From positions 39,063-48,920 of the forward strand of contig DBWX01000007.1 in assembly GCA_002309175.1 (NCBI GenBank): a stretch of DNA of 9,858 nt. The letters run 5' to 3'. The position numbers and the translations under genes were made by a program. This document shows, piece by piece, positions 1 to 6,352 of this stretch. How positions within the stretch are numbered: the first letter of the stretch is position 1; each line of letters opens with the position of its first letter. This DNA is from Ruminococcaceae bacterium UBA1227. Its GTDB lineage: Bacteria; Bacillota; Clostridia; Oscillospirales; Acutalibacteraceae. The notes below the pieces were generated by a model. The model was given only the letters and a program-made list of their open reading frames with translations. It did not search any database and was not told where the DNA came from.

Positions 1-752
1 TGGAAGCCGCAATCCTGCCTACGGCGGTATTGTCCACACATACCGCGTTTAAAGAAGGTTTTACCTTCCACGACCTGACATCTGAAATCACTCCGATTTC
101 AGAGCACTGGAAAAAGGAAAAATTCGAGTTTGACGCCATCTACACCGGTTATCTCGGCTCATTCGAGCAGATAGACCTTGTAAAGAAGTTCTTCGATGAC
201 TTCAAAGGCCCGAACACGGCTATTGTCGTTGACCCCGCCATGGCGGACAACGGTGTCCTCTACAAGGGCTTTACGGAGGACTTTGCCAAGGCCATGGCCA
301 CTGTCTGTGCCAAGGCTGATGTCATCCTTCCGAATCTCACTGAGGCATGTTTTATGCTCGGCGAGGAATACATCGGTGAAGGTTATTCACGCGACTATAT
401 TGAGAACATCTTAAGAAAACTTGCCGCTTTAGGCCCGCGCTATTCCGTACTTACGGGCATGAGCTTTGAAGAGGGCAAACTCGGTGTCATGTGCTATGAC
501 AGGGAGAAGGACGAGATCTTCGAGTACTACAACGAACATCTTCCGGTTTCCTTCCACGGCACGGGCGACATCTATGCGTCCTCTTTCACGGGTGCTCTCA
601 TGAACGGTCTGACCGTCTACGAGGCCCTTGCCGTCGCGGTTGAGTACACTCTCGAGTGTATAAGATGCACGATGAATGATCCGAACTACAACTGGTACGG
701 AGTAAACTTCGAGGAGGCCATTCCGAAGTACCTTAAACTCCTTGAAAAATAA
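1..752 (+). CDS. Pyridoxal/pyridoxamine kinase (ribokinase-like), 5' truncated by window edge
   Basis: This enzyme phosphorylates pyridoxal, pyridoxamine or pyridoxine with ATP in the cytosol, in the B6 salvage route to PLP. The reading frame is open from base 3 to a TAA at 750-752, giving 249 visible residues. The family is usually about 280-290 residues, so roughly 30-40 N-terminal residues lie outside the window. The first visible residues read LPTAVLSTHT, a hallmark of the pyridoxal kinase substrate region. Further on are VDPAMADNGVLY (the family's DPVMGDxGxxY motif), PNLTEA, and GTGDIYASSF near the C-terminus. The Asp of GTGD (bases 567-569) is the expected catalytic base. Related ribokinase-fold enzymes such as hydroxymethylpyrimidine kinase are less likely because of the STHT segment. 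A terminator follows directly, so this gene is transcriptionally separate from the next one. Family assignment is firm; the preferred vitamer is not readable. Confidence 0.9.
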   Translation, partial: EAAILPTAVLSTHTAFKEGFTFHDLTSEITPISEHWKKEKFEFDAIYTGYLGSFEQIDLVKKFFDDFKGPNTAIVVDPAMADNGVLYKGFTEDFAKAMATVCAKADVILPNLTEACFMLGEEYIGEGYSRDYIENILRKLAALGPRYSVLTGMSFEEGKLGVMCYDREKDEIFEYYNEHLPVSFHGTGDIYASSFTGALMNGLTVYEALAVAVEYTLECIRCTMNDPNYNWYGVNFEEAIPKYLKLLEK

Positions 753-766
753 TATATATTACATTG

Positions 767-796
767 AAAGGTTTCTTGTAAGAGAAACCTTTTTTT
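767..796 (+). terminator. Intrinsic terminator after the pyridoxal kinase gene
   Basis: A hairpin with arms AAAGGTTTCT (767-776) and AGAAACCTTT-type complement (783-792, one pair at the loop end being weak) closes over a 6-base loop and runs into a T tract ending at 796. It begins 14 bases after the kinase stop codon. The stem is short in G-C pairs, so strength is moderate. Confidence 0.8.
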
Positions 797-804
797 GTTA
801 AAAT
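776..804 (+). promoter_or_regulatory. Candidate promoter for the DUF362-M28-M28 operon
   Basis: TTGTAA at 776-781 and TAAAAT at 799-804 are separated by 17 bases and resemble sigma-70/sigma-A -35 and -10 boxes. The predicted transcript start near 811 leaves a leader of roughly 23 bases containing the ribosome binding site. The -35 box falls inside the loop of the preceding terminator, which is compact but possible. In an AT-rich spacer such matches arise by chance, so this is a tentative call. Confidence 0.35.
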
Positions 805-833
805 AATAGTGTATTTTTAAAGGGGGTAATTAT

Positions 834-2543
834 ATGGCTGCAAAGAGTTATGTAATCATCAAAGATGCCCCGAAGCTTGACTATATGAATAACTTCACTT
901 CGCTTCCCAAGGACTACGGAACGAAGAAGTATTTCAGGCGCAAGGACATCAAGGCTATCAGGGAGACGGTATATGCTGCTCTTGATGACCTGGACGAGAA
1001 GACACATTTTACCGATGAACTTAAAGGTTACAAGAGGGTTCTTATCAAACCCAACCTTGTCTTCGTCTATCACAATGTATCTCTCGACAAGAAGGATTAT
1101 CCCGAAAACACTGACCCGCGTGTGTTTGAGGCTGTTGTATCCTATATTAAACAGTACAACGAGAATATAACCATCATCGAGTCGGCAGGCAAGCCCTACC
1201 CGACAAAGACTGCTTTCAAGGCCGCAGGTTATGACAGGATTGCCGAGTACTACGGTACCGGACTTGTGGCGATGGAGCTCGAGCCGGTCGTTCGTTATAT
1301 CCTCCCGAAGGCAGAGGTAATGAACGAGGTCTATCTTCCTCAGATTCTTGACGAGGTTGTCAGGGGAGATGCGTACTATATCTCCGTGCCGAAGATGAAG
1401 ACCAACCTCTACACAGGCGTAACCCTCGGTTTCAAAAACGCGATGGGTACAATTCCGTACTTCCTCCGTGAGAGAAACCACACCCATGACATAGACAAGA
1501 AGCTCGCCGACCTTCTTTATCTCTTCAAGCCCAACCTTACCGTTATTGACGGTATTATCGGCGGCGAGGGAAACACACCTTCACCCGTTGATCCCGTAAA
1601 GGTCGGCAAGATTGTCGTTTCCAACCAGTCTGTTGAGGCTGACAGAATTACGACATATATGATGGGCTTCGATCCCGAGAAGAACAAGCTTCTCATAGAG
1701 GCGACAAAGCGCAATTTCGGCGATGACAATGTCGAAATTATCGGTGACACAACCGTCACGCCTTTCCGTCCGGCAATCGCGAGCCTGATGGACGAGAAGA
1801 CCGCACGCGAGTTCCCGAACCTTCTGGCCGTCACCGGACATAACCTTCCCGGCGTACCTGAGATAACGGACCAGGACAAGGTCACACCGGAAATGGTCCT
1901 TCAGATAGAGCAGGCCTGTACGGGCGGCTGCCTTGCTTCAGTCAAATTCGGACTTGATTTCTTCAACCATAAGAAATCAATGAACGGTGAGAATGTAAAA
2001 GTATGCGTAATCGAGGGCCCCGGCATTGTCGTAAACGGCACCCGCTACTGGTGGGACAAGAACGGTAAGCCCTACACCAAGGAGGACCTTGCTGCCCTTC
2101 CTATGAAGAAATACGGTATGGGCAACTGCACTCTCGCGACCTGCGGCGATATATGCTTCTGGAAAGCGACAGGCTGCGCTGACCCTGCAAAGTGCGCATC
2201 GCTCATCTGTATGGCCGGCGGAGCTCTCATACCCATTGTCGCTCCGACAAATCCCTGGCTCATCCCCACGGGCCTCAGGCTCATTGAGATGATTCTCGTC
2301 CGCGCAATAAGCGCGCTTAAGGGTAAGCCTTGTGACGCTCCGATGCTCTCACACAATGACGCGGTGTTCCCGCTTCCGAAGCTTTCAAAGAAGGAGAAGG
2401 AGATGGATTACATATCCGTTCCCATGCCGAGGATGGGTCCCGTAAAGAGGGTAAAACAGGCAGTGATGCAGACATATCTTGTGCTCTGCGCACTTCCGAT
2501 TAATTTCAATAAGAAATACGGAAAAGACGGACTTAATCATTGA
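834..2543 (+). CDS. DUF362 family protein with cysteine-rich C-terminal region
   Basis: This is a 569-residue protein of unestablished function. The N-terminal two thirds matches the DUF362 pattern: VLIKPNLV at 69-76, TIIESAGKP near 113-121, YYISVPKMKTN at 181-191 followed by GFKNAMG at 199-205, and DLLYLFKPNLTVIDGIIGGEG around 226-246. The region from about 355 on is different. It has CTGGC (Cys362, Cys366), Cys391, then Cys432, 437, 441, 448, 454 and 459 within 28 residues, suggesting metal or Fe-S binding. The usual ferredoxin spacing (CxxCxxCxxxCP) of many DUF362 proteins is absent. A mildly hydrophobic stretch around 460-490 is not convincing as a membrane span, and no signal peptide is seen. 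The start is set by AGGGGG seven to eight bases upstream of the ATG. It leads an operon with two M28 peptidases. The DUF362 call is from motifs; any redox role is inference. Confidence 0.82.
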   Translation: MAAKSYVIIKDAPKLDYMNNFTSLPKDYGTKKYFRRKDIKAIRETVYAALDDLDEKTHFTDELKGYKRVLIKPNLVFVYHNVSLDKKDYPENTDPRVFEAVVSYIKQYNENITIIESAGKPYPTKTAFKAAGYDRIAEYYGTGLVAMELEPVVRYILPKAEVMNEVYLPQILDEVVRGDAYYISVPKMKTNLYTGVTLGFKNAMGTIPYFLRERNHTHDIDKKLADLLYLFKPNLTVIDGIIGGEGNTPSPVDPVKVGKIVVSNQSVEADRITTYMMGFDPEKNKLLIEATKRNFGDDNVEIIGDTTVTPFRPAIASLMDEKTAREFPNLLAVTGHNLPGVPEITDQDKVTPEMVLQIEQACTGGCLASVKFGLDFFNHKKSMNGENVKVCVIEGPGIVVNGTRYWWDKNGKPYTKEDLAALPMKKYGMGNCTLATCGDICFWKATGCADPAKCASLICMAGGALIPIVAPTNPWLIPTGLRLIEMILVRAISALKGKPCDAPMLSHNDAVFPLPKLSKKEKEMDYISVPMPRMGPVKRVKQAVMQTYLVLCALPINFNKKYGKDGLNH

Positions 2544-2558
2544 TGAGGAGGTATAAGA

Positions 2559-3806
2559 ATGAGTGAAAAGTTTGATGCTTTAATAGCACAGAAAGATCAA
2601 TCCGCGCAGTATATGATCAAAGAGATCACACATATCTGCAAGGACCTTCCGAAGCGTGATCCCGGTTCGGAGGGTGAGCGCGCTGCCTGTGAGTATATGG
2701 CTGACGTGCTGAAAAAAGACTGTGGTTGTGAGACAGTTGAAATCGAGTCATTTGATGAGAACCCCGGTTCTTTCTACGGCTGGATTCATATCACATTCAC
2801 ACTGATCTTTATCGCTGTCGGTTTGTTCAGACTGGGAACGGGCCCCGCAGCCTATGTGGCTTCTGCAGTGCTTATAGCCCTCGGCTTCCTACTCGCGTTC
2901 TTACAGTTCGGTATCTACAAGAAGGTAGTTGACTTCATCTTCCCGAAGAAGACCGGTACAAATGTCACTGCCATCAAGTCCTGCAAGGGTGAAGTCAAGA
3001 GAAGAATATTCTTCAACGGTCATCCCGACGCGGCCTGGGAGTGGCCCGCCAACTATATAGGCGGCGGTGTTCTCTTCGAGAGCCTTATTATCATCTCGGC
3101 AATAGGTGCACTCTATTACCTCGTTCTCTCAATACTCGTGCTCGCAAACGGCGGAGCTTCGGAACTTATCTGGGAACTCAGCACCTGGGGTATCCTCTTC
3201 ATGCCGTTTTGGATTTACATGTTCTTTATGTGGAATCCCTACCGCGTAGTTGACGGTGCGAACGACAACCTCTCCGGCTGCTACATGGGTATCGCAATCC
3301 TCAAGGCCATGAAGGATGCCGGTATTGAGCTTGAAAACACAGAGGTAGGCGTTATCCTCACCGGTTCCGAGGAAGCGGGTCTTCGCGGAGCGAAGGCATG
3401 GTGCGAGGCTCACAAGGGTGAGTACAGTGATGTTCCCACATTCATCTACTCATACGACACAATATACGATCCCAAATATCTCCTTGTAAACTATCGTGAC
3501 CTCAACGCCACGGTAAAGGCTGACAAGGACGTTTCCGACCTCTTCATGGAAGCGGCTCAGGAACTTGACATTCTCTGCAACAAGGGTATGGTTCCGCCTC
3601 TCGGCGGCGCTACGGACAACGCTGCGTTTGCGCAGGGCGGTTTCCGCTCAACGGGTATCACAGGCCTCAACCACAAGCTTGAGTCCTACTATCATACCCG
3701 CAAGGACACCTACACCAACATGAATGCCGGCGGTCTTGCTGACTGCTATGCCGTATCTGTCAGAGTCCTTGACAAGTTTGATCAGGGCGCAAAGCAGGAG
3801 GCATAA
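2559..3806 (+). CDS. Membrane-embedded M28 family zinc metallopeptidase (copy 1)
   Basis: This 415-residue protein carries the full co-catalytic zinc set expected of M28 aminopeptidases. GHPD gives His155 and catalytic Asp157; GANDN gives bridging Asp236; GSEEAGLRG gives catalytic Glu271 and ligand Glu272; YDT gives Asp300; YYHTRKDT gives His379. Four hydrophobic segments (about 75-92, 97-118, 171-196 and 209-224) form two hairpins placed before and inside the catalytic region. Lys/Arg-rich flanks (KK at 121-122, KRR near 147-149) suggest that the catalytic parts face the cytosol. No signal peptide is seen. AGGAGGT at 2546-2552 sits six bases before the ATG, and the gene starts 15 bases after the DUF362 stop, so the two are co-transcribed. 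Substrate is unknown; a small-peptide aminopeptidase is the default, but M28 also includes carboxypeptidases and glutaminyl cyclase relatives. Confidence 0.85.
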   Translation: MSEKFDALIAQKDQSAQYMIKEITHICKDLPKRDPGSEGERAACEYMADVLKKDCGCETVEIESFDENPGSFYGWIHITFTLIFIAVGLFRLGTGPAAYVASAVLIALGFLLAFLQFGIYKKVVDFIFPKKTGTNVTAIKSCKGEVKRRIFFNGHPDAAWEWPANYIGGGVLFESLIIISAIGALYYLVLSILVLANGGASELIWELSTWGILFMPFWIYMFFMWNPYRVVDGANDNLSGCYMGIAILKAMKDAGIELENTEVGVILTGSEEAGLRGAKAWCEAHKGEYSDVPTFIYSYDTIYDPKYLLVNYRDLNATVKADKDVSDLFMEAAQELDILCNKGMVPPLGGATDNAAFAQGGFRSTGITGLNHKLESYYHTRKDTYTNMNAGGLADCYAVSVRVLDKFDQGAKQEA

Positions 3807-3807
3807 G

Positions 3808-5076
3808 ATGCTTGCCAAAGAAGCCGTAAACAATTTTGACGCACAGCTCGAAAAGTATTCGGGCTATGTGGAAGAACAGATAAAACACGTGATAGGGTCC
3901 ATAGGACCCCGTGAGTCCGGCGAGGAGTCCGAGCGCAGGGCGCAGGACTATGTCGCCGAGCACATGAAGGCCACGGCTGACGAGATCGTCAGGGAGCCGT
4001 TTAAACTTCACCCCAAGGCCTTCATGGGCTGGGTGCTCATAGACGGCGTCTGTATGTTCCTTGCCGCAATATCCATGATCCTCGCAATCTTCGGAGACTT
4101 CGGTCCCAAAGGCCTTGCGGCCGTATGGGTCGGACTGCTCTTCACGCTTGTCTCAGTTGCGTGTATTCTCGGAGAGTTCCTGTTCTATAAGGAATTTTTG
4201 GACCCTCTGTTTCCCGAGCGTGAATCAAGCAATGTAATCTGCACGCGCAGGGCAGCGGGTGAGACAAAGAGAAGAATAGTCTTCTCCGGTCATATTGACT
4301 CCGCATATGAGTGGCGCTACACATACCTCGGCGGAGGCCGTCTCCTGACGACCATAATCGCCATCGGTATTGTCTGCCTTGTCGCGGACCTCATCATAGC
4401 GATTCTCCTGCTCTGCGGTCTCTGCACGACAGGTGTGCTGAAAGTAATTGCACTCATATTCCTCTTTATCACCATACCCGAGATGGTACTGATAACGAGG
4501 TTTGTAAACTGGAAACTCGTGGTTCCCGGTGCAAACGACAACCTGACAGGTGTTTTCGGCTCGATGGCCGTAATGCAGTTTTTAAAGGACAACGACATCC
4601 GTTTTGAAAACACCGAGGTTGTGTGTATGTCCACCGGCTGCGAGGAGGCCGGACTTCGCGGCGCGAAGGCTTTCGCGAAGCTCCATGCCGACGAGTTTGC
4701 AAAGGAGGACATCGAGACCATCTGCATTTGCACGGACACACTCCGTGACTACGATTTCATGGGTGTCTACAACAAGGACATGTCCGGCACGGTTAAACTC
4801 GACCCCAAGGTCGCGGGTCTCGTAAAAGAGGCTTCAAAGAATGCCGGCCTTGACCTGCCTTACGCCAATGTATTTTTCGGCTCGTCCGACGCTGCGGCGC
4901 TTGCGCAGGGCGGTATAAAAGCCTGCTGCCTTGCAGCAATGGACCCCACGCCCGCGCGCTACTATCACACGCGCCTCGACACGGCCGACAACCTTGACCC
5001 CAAAACCATCAAGGCCGGCCTCTCGACACTGCTTGAATCGCTCTACCTCTTTGATGAGAAGGGCCTTGAATACTGA
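3808..5076 (+). CDS. Membrane-embedded M28 family zinc metallopeptidase (copy 2)
   Basis: This 422-residue protein is a diverged paralogue of the gene just upstream, with the same architecture and motif order. GHIDSAYEW gives His162 and Asp164; GANDN gives Asp244; CEEAGLRG gives Glu279 and Glu280; TDT gives Asp310; YYHTRLDT gives His387. All expected zinc ligands are therefore present and the enzyme is probably active. Hydrophobic segments lie at about 73-95, 103-126, 179-204 and 209-230. Basic residues after the second and fourth spans (RR at 147-148, KRR at 154-156, R231, K236) again suggest a cytosolic active site. The frame stays open further upstream, but the ATG at 3808 is chosen because AGGAGG (3796-3801) lies six bases before it. 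Only one base separates it from the stop of copy 1, so translation is probably coupled. A terminator follows. The two proteins could form a heteromer; this is inference. Confidence 0.85.
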   Translation: MLAKEAVNNFDAQLEKYSGYVEEQIKHVIGSIGPRESGEESERRAQDYVAEHMKATADEIVREPFKLHPKAFMGWVLIDGVCMFLAAISMILAIFGDFGPKGLAAVWVGLLFTLVSVACILGEFLFYKEFLDPLFPERESSNVICTRRAAGETKRRIVFSGHIDSAYEWRYTYLGGGRLLTTIIAIGIVCLVADLIIAILLLCGLCTTGVLKVIALIFLFITIPEMVLITRFVNWKLVVPGANDNLTGVFGSMAVMQFLKDNDIRFENTEVVCMSTGCEEAGLRGAKAFAKLHADEFAKEDIETICICTDTLRDYDFMGVYNKDMSGTVKLDPKVAGLVKEASKNAGLDLPYANVFFGSSDAAALAQGGIKACCLAAMDPTPARYYHTRLDTADNLDPKTIKAGLSTLLESLYLFDEKGLEY

Positions 5077-5083
5077 GTAAAAT

Positions 5084-5119
5084 AAAAACTCCCGCTGAGT
5101 TTTCAGCGGGAGTTTTTTT
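5084..5119. terminator. Bidirectional intrinsic terminator between convergent operons
   Basis: A strong hairpin has arms AAACTCCCGCTGA (5086-5098) and its exact complement (5103-5115) around a GTTT loop. The plus strand ends in a T run (5113-5119), and the A run at 5084-5088 supplies a T run on the minus strand. It lies 9 bases after the M28 copy 2 stop and 7 bases after the stop of the minus-strand aldolase gene, so it can end both transcripts. Confidence 0.93.
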
Positions 5120-5126
5120 ATCGTTC

Positions 5127-6338
5127 TTATTTGCTCGCCTGTTTTGAGTATTTCATCTGATAGATGAGGCGCATGATATGCGTGTCAATCGGGGAGAGAG
5201 GTGAGGTGTTCTTGGTGAGTCTGCAGTACATTTCGGCTCTGCACTCCTTCTCGAGCACCTTCTTTACGCCTTCGACATCAAAGAGCGAATTGCCTGAGCA
5301 GAGGGCACCGTGGCCTTTTACAAGGACCGCGTTTGCCTTCTTCATGGCTTCACCGATTTCACGGGCATCCGTTCTGTAACTTGTCTTCTCCCAATTTTTG
5401 CAGAATACCTTTGTGCCTGCAATCTGGGCGAAGTCATCAAGGTGCGGATGCATGTCTTCGCCTGCTCTTGAGAGAGCGAGGACATCGGGGGCAGCGTGCT
5501 GCTCTATGAATGTGACATCTGAGTTTTGGTAAATTGCGGCATGAATTTCAGCAGCACGGGGTGCTATGCCGGATACTGCTTTGCCCGTCGCTTTGTCGCA
5601 GATGTAGGACTTTCCGTTGCTCATTGTAAGCTCGAAAACTTTCGAGGTAAGCATTTTGCTCGAGCCGAGGTCCTCGGGTTTTTTGTCGGTCTTCGCAAAG
5701 CGGCTCTCAAAGGCCTTGTTCAGTTTTGCGCCGCCGAGGTTGTTACCGGTCACCTTGGCAACGGCCTTGCCTATTTCGCGGTTGCAGGCCTCCTCAAGGG
5801 TCTCTGCGACTTTGAAGGCCTCGTCATAGTCTGCGCCGAGGCAGAGTGCGCCATGGTGCTTCATTATTACGGCCTTGCACTGAGGGTTGGCCTCAACTGT
5901 CGCTGCAACTGCCTTTCTGAGTTTGTCGGTTGACGGCATACCGTAGTCCGCAACGGGGACCTTGGGGCCGAGAACCTTCGAGGCCTTGTCGAGCAGGTCA
6001 GTCAGCTCCCTGCCCGTAGGAGAGAGGGCGGAGGCGTTGACCTGGTGAGTGTGAATTACAAAGTCCACGTCCGGACGGAGGCGGTAGGCGTCAGCATGCA
6101 CGCCTTTCTCCGATGAAGGTTTGATGTCACCTTCATACTCGCAGTCGGCGATATTGACGACTACGATTTCGTCCGGTGTGAGAGTCTCATAAGCTCTGCC
6201 GCTGGGTGTAATGACAAACTGTGTGTCGGAGATACGGGCCGATACATTGCCCCAGGTACGGGCGATGAGACCTGACTCCACAAGTTCCTTGCCTGCCTGT
6301 ACGACGAGAGCTTTAGCTTCGTTTATTTCATATGCCAT
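5127..6338 (-). CDS. Tandem-domain class II aldolase/adducin family protein
   Basis: This 403-residue protein contains two class II aldolase-like domains in one chain; single-domain relatives such as L-fuculose-1-phosphate aldolase are about 210-230 residues. Domain 1 (about 5-200) is complete: GNVSAR at 30-35, SSE with candidate catalytic Glu77, HTH giving zinc ligands His96 and His98, and HHG with His162. Such enzymes cleave or epimerise phosphorylated sugars by zinc-stabilised enolate chemistry. Domain 2 (about 225-390) keeps the fold's pattern and a GHG (His343), but in alignment the Glu position is Ala and HTH is Gln-His-Ala, so it looks catalytically degenerate. The ATG at 6338 is preferred over a GTG nine bases upstream, because that GTG is part of the AGAGGTG ribosome binding site. 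It follows the aminotransferase gene by 12 bases, in one operon. Exact substrate is unknown; a decarboxylase or epimerase role is also possible. Confidence 0.88.
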   Translation of the reverse strand: MAYEINEAKALVVQAGKELVESGLIARTWGNVSARISDTQFVITPSGRAYETLTPDEIVVVNIADCEYEGDIKPSSEKGVHADAYRLRPDVDFVIHTHQVNASALSPTGRELTDLLDKASKVLGPKVPVADYGMPSTDKLRKAVAATVEANPQCKAVIMKHHGALCLGADYDEAFKVAETLEEACNREIGKAVAKVTGNNLGGAKLNKAFESRFAKTDKKPEDLGSSKMLTSKVFELTMSNGKSYICDKATGKAVSGIAPRAAEIHAAIYQNSDVTFIEQHAAPDVLALSRAGEDMHPHLDDFAQIAGTKVFCKNWEKTSYRTDAREIGEAMKKANAVLVKGHGALCSGNSLFDVEGVKKVLEKECRAEMYCRLTKNTSPLSPIDTHIMRLIYQMKYSKQASK

Positions 6339-6344
6339 TTTTGA

Positions 6345-6352
6345 CACCTCTT
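6345..6352 (-). promoter_or_regulatory. Ribosome binding site that fixes the aldolase start
   Basis: Read on the minus strand, AAGAGGTG lies six bases upstream of the ATG at 6338. An in-frame GTG at 6347-6345 is contained in this element and has no good Shine-Dalgarno sequence of its own, so the shorter protein is favoured. Confidence 0.7.

Noticed and set aside
30..752. TTG at 30 as the start of the pyridoxal kinase
   Set aside because: The frame is open to the window edge, and the codons before it read LPTAV, a conserved kinase motif running through the TTG. The gene is truncated, not short.
798..1487. 229-codon open frame antisense to the DUF362 gene
   Set aside because: It lies opposite a clear, motif-rich coding gene, has no recognisable domain or ribosome binding site, and follows from codon bias in this fairly GC-rich gene.
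3724..3807. In-frame upstream ATG extending M28 copy 2 by 28 codons
   Set aside because: The extension would overlap copy 1 and lacks a ribosome binding site. The ATG at 3808 has AGGAGG at ideal spacing and matches the N-terminus of its paralogue better.
5526..5933. 135-codon plus-strand open frame within the aldolase region
   Set aside because: It is a shadow of the minus-strand aldolase, with no family motifs and no convincing translation signals.
6339..6347. GTG at 6347 as the aldolase start
   Set aside because: The GTG is part of the AGAGGTG ribosome binding site serving the ATG at 6338.
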